64,000 nucleotides of DNA from Peptidiphaga gingivicola (GCF_001652275.1 NZ_LVZK01000001.1:1178001-1242000); one strand, 5' to 3'; positions 1 through 10,110 are shown, counted from the first letter of the stretch. Notes: generated by a model not told the origin, from the letters alone. Numbers and translations are program-made.

Positions 1-1341
1 GCGCTGGCGGAGCGCTCGGCCGATGTCCCCGAGAGGGTCGGATTTGCGCATGCGCGAAAAGGCGAGGGCCGTGGGGCCGTCGGCGTCATGGCAGCCCTTC
101 GTCCACACCAAGCCCGAGTCGTGGTCGTTGACGTCGGCGTCGTAGCAGAGGTTGACTCCGCCGACGGCCTCGACGAGGGATTGGACCCCGCCCATGGAAA
201 CCTCGATGTAGTGGTCCACCTTCAGGCCGCTCAATTCCTCGACGGTGCGCACGAGCAGCTTGGGCCCGCCGATCGAATAGGCCGCGTTGAGCTTGCCCGC
301 GTTGTTGCCCGGGATTGTCACGTAGGCGTCGCGGGGAAGGGAGACGAGAGCCGGTTTGCCGGACTCGGGCACGTGCAGGAGCATGATCGTGTCCGAACGC
401 TGCCCGGCGGTCGGATCGTCGATCGCGCCCTTCTCGCGCTTGTCGGAGCCGACCACAAGGTACGTCGTGCCGGGGGTGTCTGCCTTGTCGGAAAGCGCGT
501 CGACGTCGTGGAGCTTCGAGTTTCCGTAATGGATGAGATATGCGGGCCAGGCGATGAGAAGCACCAGAAGGACGACAAGGGCGATGCCTATGCGGCGGCG
601 CCAGGGGTGCCTTCGGCGAGGCTTCGACGGCGGATAGAGCCCGCCTCCCGGTTCCGTCGGGCCTTGCGGCGGCTGTGTGGGGCCGCGCGGCGGCTCGGCG
701 GGGCCCTGAGGCTGGGCAGCCCGGAAAGGCTCGGTCGGAGCCGGAAGGGGCCGACCGAGCGCGTCCGATCTCTGTGAATTCTGAGAGCCCGACAGATTGG
801 AGGCGGAGGCGCCGCCCGAGGGTCGCTGTGGCGACGCCGACGGCGCGCCCCGCGAGGCGGGAGGGTAGGAAGAAGGCTGGGATGGGCCAGGAGCGCCCGC
901 GGCGGAATCGTCGTCAAGGTGCCGCGCGCTTCCTCCGGGCCTGGCGATGCTCGTGGACCCGGAGCGGCGTGCGCCCTGAGAGGCCTCGGAAGCCGACGTC
1001 GCAGACCCGACCTGCTGAGCTGAACCGGGCTGTTGAAGGGAGCCGCGCCGCGGGGCGGAGCCAAGTTGCTGGGCAGATCCCGACCGCGAACGAGAACCGC
1101 GCTGCGCCGCGGAAGCGGACTGTTCCGAGGAACCGCGCTGCTCGTTCGGGTCGATTCCGAGTTCTTTTTCGAGCAGAGAGCGCTGACGCTGCGGCGGGCG
1201 GCCGTCGATCGCAGCCCACTCTTGAAGCTGCTCAGACGTGCTGCCCGTGCCGCCGGAGCGGCCGCCGACCACTTCTTTGGCGCCCGAGGAGTCTGGGCGC
1301 ACGGCCTTTTTGGCAGGCTCGAAGGACGGAGGCTGTGTCAT
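1..1341 (-). CDS. LytR-CpsA-Psr (LCP) family cell-wall glycan ligase, 3' end outside window
   Basis: 447 codons are visible and the frame is still open at the window edge, so the C-terminus is missing. The N-terminal ~190 residues are a cytoplasmic low-complexity tail rich in Ser, Gln, Pro and Gly. One membrane segment follows (IGIALVVLLVLLIAWPAYL), then the LCP domain with its typical blocks VVGSDKRE, RSDTIMLLHVP, SLPRDAYV and KLNAAY. The Arg and Asp residues in these blocks bind the pyrophosphate of the polyprenyl-linked glycan in this family. LCP enzymes attach secondary polymers to peptidoglycan outside the membrane. The start is the ATG at 1341. The gene lies 11 nt downstream of a second LCP gene on the same strand, suggesting co-transcription. 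Family call is firm; the polymer it transfers is inferred from the neighbourhood. Confidence 0.88.
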   Translation of the reverse strand, partial: MTQPPSFEPAKKAVRPDSSGAKEVVGGRSGGTGSTSEQLQEWAAIDGRPPQRQRSLLEKELGIDPNEQRGSSEQSASAAQRGSRSRSGSAQQLGSAPRRGSLQQPGSAQQVGSATSASEASQGARRSGSTSIARPGGSARHLDDDSAAGAPGPSQPSSYPPASRGAPSASPQRPSGGASASNLSGSQNSQRSDALGRPLPAPTEPFRAAQPQGPAEPPRGPTQPPQGPTEPGGGLYPPSKPRRRHPWRRRIGIALVVLLVLLIAWPAYLIHYGNSKLHDVDALSDKADTPGTTYLVVGSDKREKGAIDDPTAGQRSDTIMLLHVPESGKPALVSLPRDAYVTIPGNNAGKLNAAYSIGGPKLLVRTVEELSGLKVDHYIEVSMGGVQSLVEAVGGVNLCYDADVNDHDSGLVWTKGCHDADGPTALAFSRMRKSDPLGDIGRALRQR

Positions 1342-1352
1342 AGGGCACCCGC

Positions 1353-2591
1353 TTACTTGGCGTTGTTCCTAGTGCAAACCGGGGTCTTCTTGCTCGAGGG
1401 CGAAGGCTTGGCAGACTGTGAAGCCTCGGGCGAAGCCGGGCTTTCTTTGGCCGCATTCTCCGCACTTCCCCCCGCGCTCGCCGGAGCTTGGGAAGGGGAG
1501 TCGGCGTCGGTGACGGTGCCCTCAGCCGGGTCGACGGTCATCTTCACTGGCTTGTCGTCGGCGATGTTCTTCCACAGCTTGCTCGCCTCGTCGCGCTGGA
1601 CCACGTAGGCGCCCTTGTGCTTGAAGGGCATCGTGAGAAACTTGACGTCGTTTGGGGCGACATCCTGAAGAGACGAAGCAAGGCTGACAAGATTCTCGAC
1701 GTCGCCGAACCCCTCGTTCGTGTCGATGTTTTTCATGGTGCCTTTGGCGATTCTGTAAAGCTTGACGCTGTCGGAGAAAAGGTCAAGATCCATCGCCTCG
1801 CTGATGATCGTCTTGACGAGCTCCTGCTGCCTGTTCACGCGGCCTAGGTCCGAGCCGTCGCCGAAAGTCTTGCGCGCCCTGGCCAACGCCAGCGCCTGGT
1901 CGCCGTTGAGGAGACGGCATCCCGCCTTGACCTTGAGGCCGGCCTCCTTGTCGTCGACGTCGTCCTCGAAATAGGCCGGAACGCCTCCGAGCTGGGTGAC
2001 GATGCTCTTAAACGCCGCGAAATTGATGACCATGTAGTTGTCGATGTGCACTTTGTACCCGGTGAGCTTTTCAACCGTTCTCATCGTGCAGTTGGCGGCC
2101 GATCCAGCATTGAGTTTGGCCCCGCCCTTGGCAAATGCTGAGTTGAAGCGCGTATTCTCCTGCGGCTCGGTGGTGTAGAGGACCTTTTCGTCTTTGTCTC
2201 TCACGTTGCATTCTGGAATGTCTACGAGGGTGTCTCGGGGAATCGATACGACTTCGACGCGCTTGCGATCGGCGGAAATGTGCATGAGCATCGTCGTGTC
2301 CGATCGCATTCCTGCGACCTCTCCCGTCGAGCCTGCGCCATCGACGTCCGACTCCCCGTTGCGATAGTCCGATCCGATGATGAGGACGTTCATTGAGCTG
2401 TTCTTTTTGCTGGGCTTGCTCGGATCGGACTCCTGGGGATGCTGCCGCGCATTGAGGCCGAGGTACAGGAAAACAACGGCCGAAGCACCTGTCAGCAGGA
2501 GCGCGGAAAGGCACAGCGCCGCGATCCTGAAAATGTGCCGTGGCCGACGGCCGGCCGCCATATGGGCGGCATCGCGTTGTTTTCTTCTCAC
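1353..2591 (-). CDS. LytR-CpsA-Psr (LCP) family protein
   Basis: About 412 residues from the GTG at 2591. The frame stays open upstream to 2849, but that part looks non-coding; ATG 2561 is the other reasonable start. A short basic N-terminus (VRRKQRD) leads into one membrane helix (FRIAALCLSALLLTGASAV). The extracellular LCP domain follows with IIGSDYRNGES, RSDTTMLMHIS, SIPRDTLVDIP, KLNAG and, near the end, ALALARARKTFGDGSDLGR. The C-terminal ~60 residues are an Ala/Ser/Pro-rich tail. LCP enzymes transfer polyprenyl-pyrophosphate-linked glycans to peptidoglycan. It sits upstream of the other LCP gene and divergent from a rhamnosyltransferase-like gene, which fits ligation of a rhamnose-containing polymer. 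The exact start is uncertain because no strong ribosome site is visible. Confidence 0.87.
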   Translation of the reverse strand: MRRKQRDAAHMAAGRRPRHIFRIAALCLSALLLTGASAVVFLYLGLNARQHPQESDPSKPSKKNSSMNVLIIGSDYRNGESDVDGAGSTGEVAGMRSDTTMLMHISADRKRVEVVSIPRDTLVDIPECNVRDKDEKVLYTTEPQENTRFNSAFAKGGAKLNAGSAANCTMRTVEKLTGYKVHIDNYMVINFAAFKSIVTQLGGVPAYFEDDVDDKEAGLKVKAGCRLLNGDQALALARARKTFGDGSDLGRVNRQQELVKTIISEAMDLDLFSDSVKLYRIAKGTMKNIDTNEGFGDVENLVSLASSLQDVAPNDVKFLTMPFKHKGAYVVQRDEASKLWKNIADDKPVKMTVDPAEGTVTDADSPSQAPASAGGSAENAAKESPASPEASQSAKPSPSSKKTPVCTRNNAK

Positions 2592-3153
2592 CTTGCCAAT
2601 AGTACGTGCCGTTCCTGTGGGAGCGCGGGGAACGCTTGTCAATGGGGACTTGTGCGACGGGGGCCGACGTCGATGTCGATAAGTGCGGACGGCGAGGTAA
2701 TGGGTCAAAGTCCGAGAACACCCGCGGAACATCCGACCCAAATGTGCAGGTCTGGCCGACGACTGCCGACGTAAGCGTCTTCCGCGAAATGTAGCGGTCT
2801 TCACAGTGGTTGGGGGCTTGACACGATCGAGGGCGAAGAGGGGCGGCATCCGTTCAGTTTCCCCGGCGCGCAGAGGCCGGCCGGTGGCACGCAGCCGTGA
2901 ACTCAGTCGCGCAGAGCGCGTGGAGTTTGGGGACGGAAGCGCCTAAAGAGCGCGCGTTGCCCGGAATGGGAACGTGCATCGCCCGGAATGGAAACGCGCG
3001 TTGCCCAGAATGGGAAGAGGTTGAAGACAGCGGTGCTTCGAGGCCTGAGGCGCCGCGCTCCGCCTGGAAGACGAGGTGCTCTTCTTCCGTCTCGGAACGG
3101 ATGGGAACCGGACGCTGGAAACGCGAGGCGCTGCGGGAGGTTAGTCTTATTCA
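2592..3153. other. Divergent intergenic region with three short repeats
   Basis: This 562-base gap separates the divergent LCP and glycosyltransferase genes and must hold promoters for both. No frame here looks coding. A run of three imperfect ~22-base units lies at 2952-3016. No confident -35/-10 pair was found on either strand. Confidence 0.5.
2952..3016. repeat. Three imperfect tandem ~22-bp repeats (core GCCCGGAATGGGAACG)
   Basis: The core GCCCGGAATGGGAACG occurs at about 2959-2974, with one change at 2981-2996 and in shortened form at 3003-3016. The units are contiguous and sit about 140 bases upstream of the glycosyltransferase start. They could be a repeated binding site or simple slippage. 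Confidence 0.6.
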
Positions 3154-4263
3154 GTGAACAACGAACGCCTGAGGATTGTCACCGTCGCCTTCAATCCGGG
3201 GGAGGAGCTCGCGTTGTGGGCGGAGTCCGTCGGCGAGGCAACGCGCAGGGCCGTCGACGTCGTCATCGTCGACAACGGGACCGACGCTGAAACGGTCGAC
3301 GCCGTGGGCCGGATCTATGGCGCCGCCGTCCTCAGGCCAGGCCGGAACCTCGGCTATGGAACGGCTGTAAACCGGGGCGTGAAGGCGCTGCGCGAACGGA
3401 GCGCGGCCGCGGCTGCGCCCGGCCGGACAACGGGGTCGCTTGACGGGCGGCCATTCAACGCGCGGGAATCGAATGACGTCCAGGGCCCGACCGGCGCGGA
3501 CGTCGATTCTGGCGCCGCGAATGCATCCGGCTTTCCCGGTGCGCCTTCCGGCGAGGGTCCGCTTGACTCGCGGGACTCCGAGTGGATCGTCGTCGTCAAC
3601 CCCGACGTCGTCTTTCTGCCCGGCGCCATCGACAAACTGATCGCGGCCGCGGCCGCGTGGCCCCGCGGGGGGGCCTTCGGGCCGCTTGTGCGCGACCGCG
3701 CGGGAACCGTCTACCCCTCCGCCCGCAAGTTCCCGCGGCTCGTTTCCGGCGTCGGGCATGCGCTTTTGGTCGGAGTTTGGCCCAACAACCCGTTCTCGCG
3801 AGCCTACCGCGAGAACGCCGACATCACGCGGGCCCATGTCGTCGACTGGCTCTCCGGCTCGTGCCTGCTGCTTCGACGCGAGGCATTCGACGCCGTCGGC
3901 GGGTTTGACGAGTCGTACTTCATGTTTTTCGAGGACACGACGTTGGGAGAACAGCTGGCTTCCGCGGGGTGGCAGAGCGTTTTCGTCCCCGACGCCGAAG
4001 TGGTGCACGATCAGGGCGCAAGCTGGCGGAGCAAGCCCGAGAACATGATCCGCGCGCACCATCGCTCGGCCGCCCGATACCTCGACGGCGTATACTCCAA
4101 GCCTTGTCAGGCTCCGCTGCGCTGGGCGCTGCGAGCCGGGCTGAAAGCGCGCGAGGAATTGCTCGTCCGCTTGTCCCGACGAGGCGAGAAGAAGTCAAAG
4201 GTGAGAAGAAATCGTCGCGGCGAGGCCGGGGAAAAGGGAAATACGAGCCTTGCGGAAGGCTAG
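3154..4263 (+). CDS. Glycosyltransferase family 2, rhamnosyltransferase-like (WbbL type)
   Basis: 369 residues from GTG 3154. The GT-A fold is visible: IVTVAFNPGEEL at the N-terminus, VVIVDNGT, PGRNLGYGTAVNRG, the acceptor-loop DxD equivalent VVVNPDVVF near residue 150, and a C-terminal GFDESYFMFFEDTTLGEQL block typical of rhamnosyltransferases. These enzymes move rhamnose from dTDP-rhamnose to a lipid-linked acceptor on the cytoplasmic face. In mycobacteria, WbbL next to LCP genes starts the arabinogalactan linker; the same role here is inference. Residues ~86-145 are an Ala/Gly/Asp-rich insertion between the nucleotide-binding half and the DxD, which is unusual for the family. The basic C-terminus (SRRGEKKSKVRRNRRG) may contact the membrane. 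Confidence 0.85.
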   Translation: MNNERLRIVTVAFNPGEELALWAESVGEATRRAVDVVIVDNGTDAETVDAVGRIYGAAVLRPGRNLGYGTAVNRGVKALRERSAAAAAPGRTTGSLDGRPFNARESNDVQGPTGADVDSGAANASGFPGAPSGEGPLDSRDSEWIVVVNPDVVFLPGAIDKLIAAAAAWPRGGAFGPLVRDRAGTVYPSARKFPRLVSGVGHALLVGVWPNNPFSRAYRENADITRAHVVDWLSGSCLLLRREAFDAVGGFDESYFMFFEDTTLGEQLASAGWQSVFVPDAEVVHDQGASWRSKPENMIRAHHRSAARYLDGVYSKPCQAPLRWALRAGLKAREELLVRLSRRGEKKSKVRRNRRGEAGEKGNTSLAEG

Positions 4264-4790
4264 CGTGAGTTATGCCGGGCGTCGAAATTGGGTTTTGTGC
4301 GCCCCTTTGGGGCTGAACGCCGGTTTTCTGGAGCGAAACGTCAGGAAGTGCCCTGTGTGGGGCTGAATGCCCTGACAGGCGCCCAGTTTTAGTTCTGGGC
4401 CTCGGGATAAGCGCCCAGTTTTAGGGTGGGGATCGGAATGGGCGCCCAGTTGCGTCATAAGCTCCGCGATTCGGTCCCTGCCGTCTTGGCGCGCCGAGGT
4501 GATTGGCAGGTGTCGCCGTTGCATCCGGACGTGCAGCAGTGTGTGTTGGGACCCGTGAGGTTTGTGAGCGTCGTCGGGGCCTGTGGGGCCTTTGGGATGC
4601 CTGTAAACCCGGCGAAATGCGGGCTGTGCAGGTGTGGCAAATCCGTGTCGGTTCGCGTGTGCTTATACCTCACATGGTGTCCGTTTGGACCGAAATGTTG
4701 CGAATGTGACAAATGTGCATTCTGTTAAACCGGTGATGTACAGTGGATTACCATTTCTCTTTTGGAGGGAGAAAAATTGGAGGAACAAGT
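4264..4790. promoter_or_regulatory. Intergenic region with short repeats and amidase promoter candidate
   Basis: No coding frame is convincing in this 527-base gap. GCGCCCAGTTTTAG occurs at 4379-4392 and 4411-4424, with a shortened copy at 4442-4451. GGGGCTGAA(C/T)GCC occurs twice (near 4309 and 4359). Three 9-bp direct repeats at 4693-4719 precede a -10-like TACAGT at 4739-4744. GGAGG at ~4779 is the ribosome site for the amidase. Confidence 0.5.
4693..4719 (+). promoter_or_regulatory. Three contiguous 9-bp direct repeats upstream of the amidase, possible regulator site
   Basis: AAATGTTGC, GAATGTGAC and AAATGTGCA are contiguous and in the same orientation, giving the same AATGT face every 9 bp. 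They lie ~20 bp before a TGTACAGT -10 candidate and ~75 bp before the amidase start. Direct-repeat sites of this sort are used by OmpR-class regulators such as MtrA, which controls wall hydrolases in actinobacteria. Assigning this site to MtrA is speculation. Confidence 0.35.
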
Positions 4791-7325
4791 ATGACCATTC
4801 GACGCTTCGCTGGCCTCTCGTTGGCCGCGTCGCTCATCTTCGTGGGCACTCCCGTGTTCGCCTCAGGAAATCCGGTTGCCGGGACGCGAAATGCATCGGC
4901 TTCCGTCAAAGCGGCTGCGGTCAACCGCGCGTCGTCCGTTTCCGGACTGGCAGGGGCAGCCGACGGCAACATTCCGATGACCCCGCAGAGCGGCTCGGAG
5001 AAAACCCAGACCCTTGCCATCACAGACGGTTCAGGCTCCTTGACTCAAACTGGCAAGGACGCCGCCCTGACGGCTTCGGAAGCCGCCGACGCCACCGCCG
5101 CGGGCACTGGAGCGGGCAATGAATCCGAAGCTCAGGCCGGCGCAGAATTCGAAACGCAAGCAGATGCGGAGCTCGGAACGCAGGCCGGTGCGCCCGCATC
5201 CGCAGCCGGAAGCGGCTTTGCCGCCCGGACCTCGGGCGGCGCGCGCCTGGCTTCGACTGGGGCAGGCCGGGCGAACGGCCTCGGCGCTTCGGCCAACGGG
5301 CTTGGGCAGTCCGACGGCTCCGCACAGCCGACCGATTCCCCGAAATCTGAAGGACCCGGGCAGCCCGAGCCCGCTCAAGATGCGCCGCAGGCCGAATCGG
5401 TTCAGAAGGCAGATTCGACAAGGCCTCCCAGCGGCTACCTCTTCGTCTCCGAACCGCTCTCCGTCGACGAATTCGCCGTCGCCGGCCTGACATGGAACAA
5501 GGGCCAGTCCTTGCCGAGCGGCGCCACCGTCGAAATGCGCACTCTAGACGCCAAGGGATGGTCGGATTGGTACGTCCTTTCGGTCGAAGAGGGCGAGGAC
5601 GGGCGCCCTGGAACGGAAGCCAACGTTTCCGGCGGGTCGACGGGCGTTCAGATTCGCATCAAGGGAAGCGGCAGCCTTCCCGCCGGGCTCGCCGTCAACC
5701 TCGTCAACGGCGAGGGGCCGACCAAAAAGGTCGCAGACGTCCACAAGGTCGCCGCGGCTCAACAGCCCGCGGCCAAGAGCCTGACCGCCCCGGTCGCCAA
5801 CCCGGACGAGGAGCGGTCGATCCTCTCGGGCAAAGCGACGGGCGTAGCTTCGACGTCGCAATTTGGCGGCCCGGCTGCCGCAGCCTCTCCGCAAGGCCAG
5901 GCCTCCCCGCAGGGACGGGCCGGCGCGGCGGCGAAGGCCGACGCTCCCGCGGCGCGGCAGCTGACGACCCCGCAGATCGCCGCCGCCGACAACCTTGCGC
6001 GCATCCACCCGCGCTCGGCATGGGGAGCCGACGAGAGGAAGATGTCGTGGCCGCGTTCTTACGAGAACTTTGAGGGCGCGATCATCCATCACACGGCAGG
6101 GTCGAACAACTACAGCCAAGCGCAGGTGCCGGCGACAATTCGGGGAATTTACAGCTACCACTCGATCACCCGCGGATGGGGCGACATCGGATACAACGTC
6201 CTCATCGACAAGTACGGCGGGCGTTGGGAGGGCCGCTCGGGCACCCTGGCCGCCCCGCACGGCAAGGTGGTGACCGGCGCGCATGCCGCCCCCCGCAACC
6301 AGGGCACTTTCGGGGTCTCGGTTCTGGGCACCTACAGTTCGGCGGCGAGCGTCACACCGCTCATCCGCGAAACCTTCTCCGACGTCATTGCCGCGCGCTT
6401 CGTTCTCGGCGGCGTCAATCCGAGCAGCCGAGGCACGATGACGGTTCCGAGGGGCACCGGCGCCGCGCTTCCCGCGGGAAGCGCCCTTCCCCGCATCGTC
6501 GGGCACAAGGACGTCAAGTCCACATCCTGCCCCGGCGCGATCTACGGGTACCTCGATCAAATCCGCGCGGCGACGGCGGCCAAGTACCAGAGGATCATGG
6601 GCGGAGCAGCCGCGGCGCCCCAGCCTCAGCCCCAGCCGGCGTCGTCCCCTACCTACTACCTCAACAACGCGTGGAGCGGCAACGCCACCCACACTTTCAC
6701 CTACGGGTTGAGTTCTGACACCGAGATTGTGGGCGACTGGGACGGCGACGGAAAGGACACGGTTTCCCTGCGCAGGGGCAACACGTTCGCCGTCAACAAC
6801 GTCAGCGCTCCCACGGCGGTCCCGAAGTTCACCGCCGCCTACGGGATTCCCGGCGACGAGTACTACGTGGGCGACTGGGACGGCGACGGCAAGGACTCGC
6901 TCGCAATACGCCGAGGCAACGTCTTCCACGTTTCGAACAGGGTCGGCGCGGCAACCGCCGACTACGCGATCGCCTACGGCAAGCCGGGCGACGTCGTGCT
7001 CGTCGGCGACTGGGACGGCGACGGCCGCGACACCTTCGCCGTGCGCCGAGGCAACGAATATCACATTCGCAACACGATGTCTTCGGGCCCGGCGGACAGG
7101 GTGGTTCCCTACGGCAAGGCCGAGGACGAAGTCTTCGTCGGGCACTTCGGCGGATCGGCCAAGGACGCGCTCGCGGTGCGCCGCGGCAAGACCTTCTACG
7201 TCTCCAAGAGCCTCCACAACGGCGACGCCGACCGCGTCGTCGATTACGGACGGGTCGGCGACAGGGCGTTCGTCGGCGACTGGGACGGAAATCGGGTCGA
7301 CACCTTCGGCGTTCGCCGAGGCTGA
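4791..7325 (+). CDS. Secreted N-acetylmuramoyl-L-alanine amidase (PGRP/amidase_2) with C-terminal FG-GAP-like repeats
   Basis: 844 residues from ATG 4791, chosen because GGAGG lies 7 nt upstream and the protein then begins with a clean signal peptide (MTIRRFAGLSLAASLIFVG ... VFA). Residues ~25-410 are low-complexity Ala/Gly/Ser plus a small beta domain near 225-315. The amidase_2 domain spans ~412-605: HPRSAWGAD, the zinc ligand in IIHHTAG (His433/434), SYHSITRGWGDIGYN, and the second ligand site GHKDVKSTSCPG (His572, Cys580). It should cleave the MurNAc to L-Ala bond of peptidoglycan. Residues ~645-844 hold about five ~48-residue repeats with VGDWDGDGKDT and RRGN, like calcium-binding FG-GAP/VCBS blades. 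They probably anchor or target the enzyme. The gene is monocistronic and ends at a strong hairpin. Confidence 0.9.
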   Translation: MTIRRFAGLSLAASLIFVGTPVFASGNPVAGTRNASASVKAAAVNRASSVSGLAGAADGNIPMTPQSGSEKTQTLAITDGSGSLTQTGKDAALTASEAADATAAGTGAGNESEAQAGAEFETQADAELGTQAGAPASAAGSGFAARTSGGARLASTGAGRANGLGASANGLGQSDGSAQPTDSPKSEGPGQPEPAQDAPQAESVQKADSTRPPSGYLFVSEPLSVDEFAVAGLTWNKGQSLPSGATVEMRTLDAKGWSDWYVLSVEEGEDGRPGTEANVSGGSTGVQIRIKGSGSLPAGLAVNLVNGEGPTKKVADVHKVAAAQQPAAKSLTAPVANPDEERSILSGKATGVASTSQFGGPAAAASPQGQASPQGRAGAAAKADAPAARQLTTPQIAAADNLARIHPRSAWGADERKMSWPRSYENFEGAIIHHTAGSNNYSQAQVPATIRGIYSYHSITRGWGDIGYNVLIDKYGGRWEGRSGTLAAPHGKVVTGAHAAPRNQGTFGVSVLGTYSSAASVTPLIRETFSDVIAARFVLGGVNPSSRGTMTVPRGTGAALPAGSALPRIVGHKDVKSTSCPGAIYGYLDQIRAATAAKYQRIMGGAAAAPQPQPQPASSPTYYLNNAWSGNATHTFTYGLSSDTEIVGDWDGDGKDTVSLRRGNTFAVNNVSAPTAVPKFTAAYGIPGDEYYVGDWDGDGKDSLAIRRGNVFHVSNRVGAATADYAIAYGKPGDVVLVGDWDGDGRDTFAVRRGNEYHIRNTMSSGPADRVVPYGKAEDEVFVGHFGGSAKDALAVRRGKTFYVSKSLHNGDADRVVDYGRVGDRAFVGDWDGNRVDTFGVRRG

Positions 7326-7343
7326 TCTGGCTGCGCCAACCTT

Positions 7344-7378
7344 GCGGCTGCGACCGACCCTGCACCGGTCGCAGCCGC
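7344..7378. terminator. Bidirectional hairpin terminator between amidase and rmlB
   Basis: GCGGCTGCGACC (7344-7355) pairs perfectly with GGTCGCAGCCGC (7367-7378) across an 11-base loop, followed by TTTGCTTCT. It lies between two convergent genes. Confidence 0.8.
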
Positions 7379-7472
7379 TTTGCTTCTGTCGAGTCGGCTA
7401 GTCGCAGCCGCCCTGAACCGGGGGCTCGGTTCCGGTCGGCGTTGTGCCGCCCGGATTACTGCCCGGTTGCGC

Positions 7473-8516
<1,044 letters not shown>

Positions 8517-8568
8517 CTATCTGTTTTGTCTGGACGTCGCCTTCTGTTCGGCTGCGGGAACGCTTGGC

Positions 8569-9879
8569 TCAACGCTTGCCGACGCCTCGATAGGTCCACC
8601 CGGCGCGCTTCCATGCGTCGGGGTCGAGGGCGTTGCGCCCGTCCACGACGACGCGCTCGCTTACGAGCTCTCCGATTCGCGCGGGGTCGAGCCGCACGTA
8701 TTGCTCCCATTCCGTGCACAAAAGCACTGCCTCGGCGCCGGCGACGGCGGCCTCGACGTCGGCGAAGAACGCTGCGCCTTCGACCTCGGCTGCGACTGCC
8801 TCCGCCGAAGCCGCCGGGTCCGCGATCGTCACGCGCGCCCCCCGTTCGACGAGGGCAGACGCCATTTTCAGCGCGGGCGAGGAGCGGATGTCGTCCGTGT
8901 CGGGTTTGAACGTCGCTCCCAGAACGGCGACCCTGCGGCCTTCGAGACCGCCTGTGAGGCCTTCGAGGACTTCGACGGTTCGAGCCCGCTGGCCGTCGTT
9001 GATGCGCTCGACCTCGGCGAGAAATTCGAAAGCCTCGTGCAGGTCGAGCTCCTCCGCCCGGGCCCGCAGCGCGCGGATGTCCTTTGGCAGGCAGCCGCCG
9101 CCAAAACCTATCCCCGCCCGCAGGAACCGATGCCCGATGCGTTCGTCGAATCCCAGGGCGCGGGCGAGCAAGGCGACGTCCGCGCCGGTGGCGTCGCAGG
9201 CTTGGGACATCGCGTTGATGAAGGAGATCTTCGTTGCGAGGAAGGAGTTGGCCGCGACCTTGACGAGCTCGGCGGTGGCGAAGTCCATCGTCAGGCGGGG
9301 GACGCCCGCGGCGATGAGCGCGGCATAGCACTCGTCAAGCGCGTCGCGGCCCGCGCGCGCATCCGCCTCCTCGCAGGACAGGCCGTAGACCAGCCGGTCC
9401 GGCTCGAGGGTGTCCCTGACCGCCGATCCCTCCCGCAAAAACTCGGGGTTCCAGACGAGGCAGGCCCCCGCGCGCCGGATGCGAGGCTCGAGCGCCGCCG
9501 CGGTCCCAACGGGCACCGTGGACTTTCCGACCACGACGTCGCCCTCGTGAAGACGGGGGAGGAGCGAATCGACGGCGTCGTCGAGGAAGGCGAGGTCGGC
9601 CGCGTGCGAATCCGGTTTCTGCGGGGTCCCGACTCCGATGAAATGGACCCTGGCGCCGCCGGCCGCCTCGGGGTCGGCGGAGAATGCCAGCCGGCCAGAA
9701 TCCAGGCCCTCCCTGAGCAGGCCCTCGAATCCGGGCTCTAGAATTGTCGGCTGCCCGGACGAGAGCGACGAAATTTTGGCGAGGTTGCTGTCAATGCCCA
9801 CAACGTTGTGGCCGAGGCTGGCCATGGCGACGGCATGCACTGCGCCGAGGTAGCCACACCCGATGACCGAAATTTTCAT
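8569..9879 (-). CDS. ugd: UDP-glucose 6-dehydrogenase
   Basis: 436 residues from ATG 9879, which places the Rossmann motif ISVIGCGYLGAVHA at the very N-terminus; no good ribosome site is visible, so the message may be leaderless. The enzyme oxidises UDP-glucose to UDP-glucuronate with two NAD+. Signature blocks are VGTPQK, STVPVGT, NPEFLREGSAV, the central FLATKISFINAM, and GIGFGGGCLPKDI with the catalytic Cys. The C-terminal domain has GATFKPDTDDIRSSP. Family length is normal. It lies downstream of rmlB's start on the same strand and divergent from a GT2 gene. UDP-glucuronate may supply an acidic sugar to the envelope polymer. Confidence 0.94.
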   Translation of the reverse strand: MKISVIGCGYLGAVHAVAMASLGHNVVGIDSNLAKISSLSSGQPTILEPGFEGLLREGLDSGRLAFSADPEAAGGARVHFIGVGTPQKPDSHAADLAFLDDAVDSLLPRLHEGDVVVGKSTVPVGTAAALEPRIRRAGACLVWNPEFLREGSAVRDTLEPDRLVYGLSCEEADARAGRDALDECYAALIAAGVPRLTMDFATAELVKVAANSFLATKISFINAMSQACDATGADVALLARALGFDERIGHRFLRAGIGFGGGCLPKDIRALRARAEELDLHEAFEFLAEVERINDGQRARTVEVLEGLTGGLEGRRVAVLGATFKPDTDDIRSSPALKMASALVERGARVTIADPAASAEAVAAEVEGAAFFADVEAAVAGAEAVLLCTEWEQYVRLDPARIGELVSERVVVDGRNALDPDAWKRAGWTYRGVGKR

Positions 9880-10110
9880 GTCAATCAGACTACTGGATGG
9901 TACCCTTGAAAGGCTGTGACGACAATCGCTCAAGCGGCGTCAGTCTGTTCGTCCGGGCGACTAGGGCGATTAGGACGTCGGGTTCAGACGAATAGACGGT
10001 CCGATTCAGGCGATCCAACCGGCGCGTCGCCGCTCCGCCGGCCGGCGCAAGGGGCAGTCGTGAAAGCGATGCGAGGAGGCTGATCTGAAAGACATGCGTG
10101 GGAGGCAACC

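Noticed and set aside
5544-7217. 557-codon minus-strand frame opposite the amidase
   Set aside because: Shadow of a GC-rich gene; Arg/Val/Gly-rich product without motifs, while the plus strand has a signal peptide and catalytic domain.
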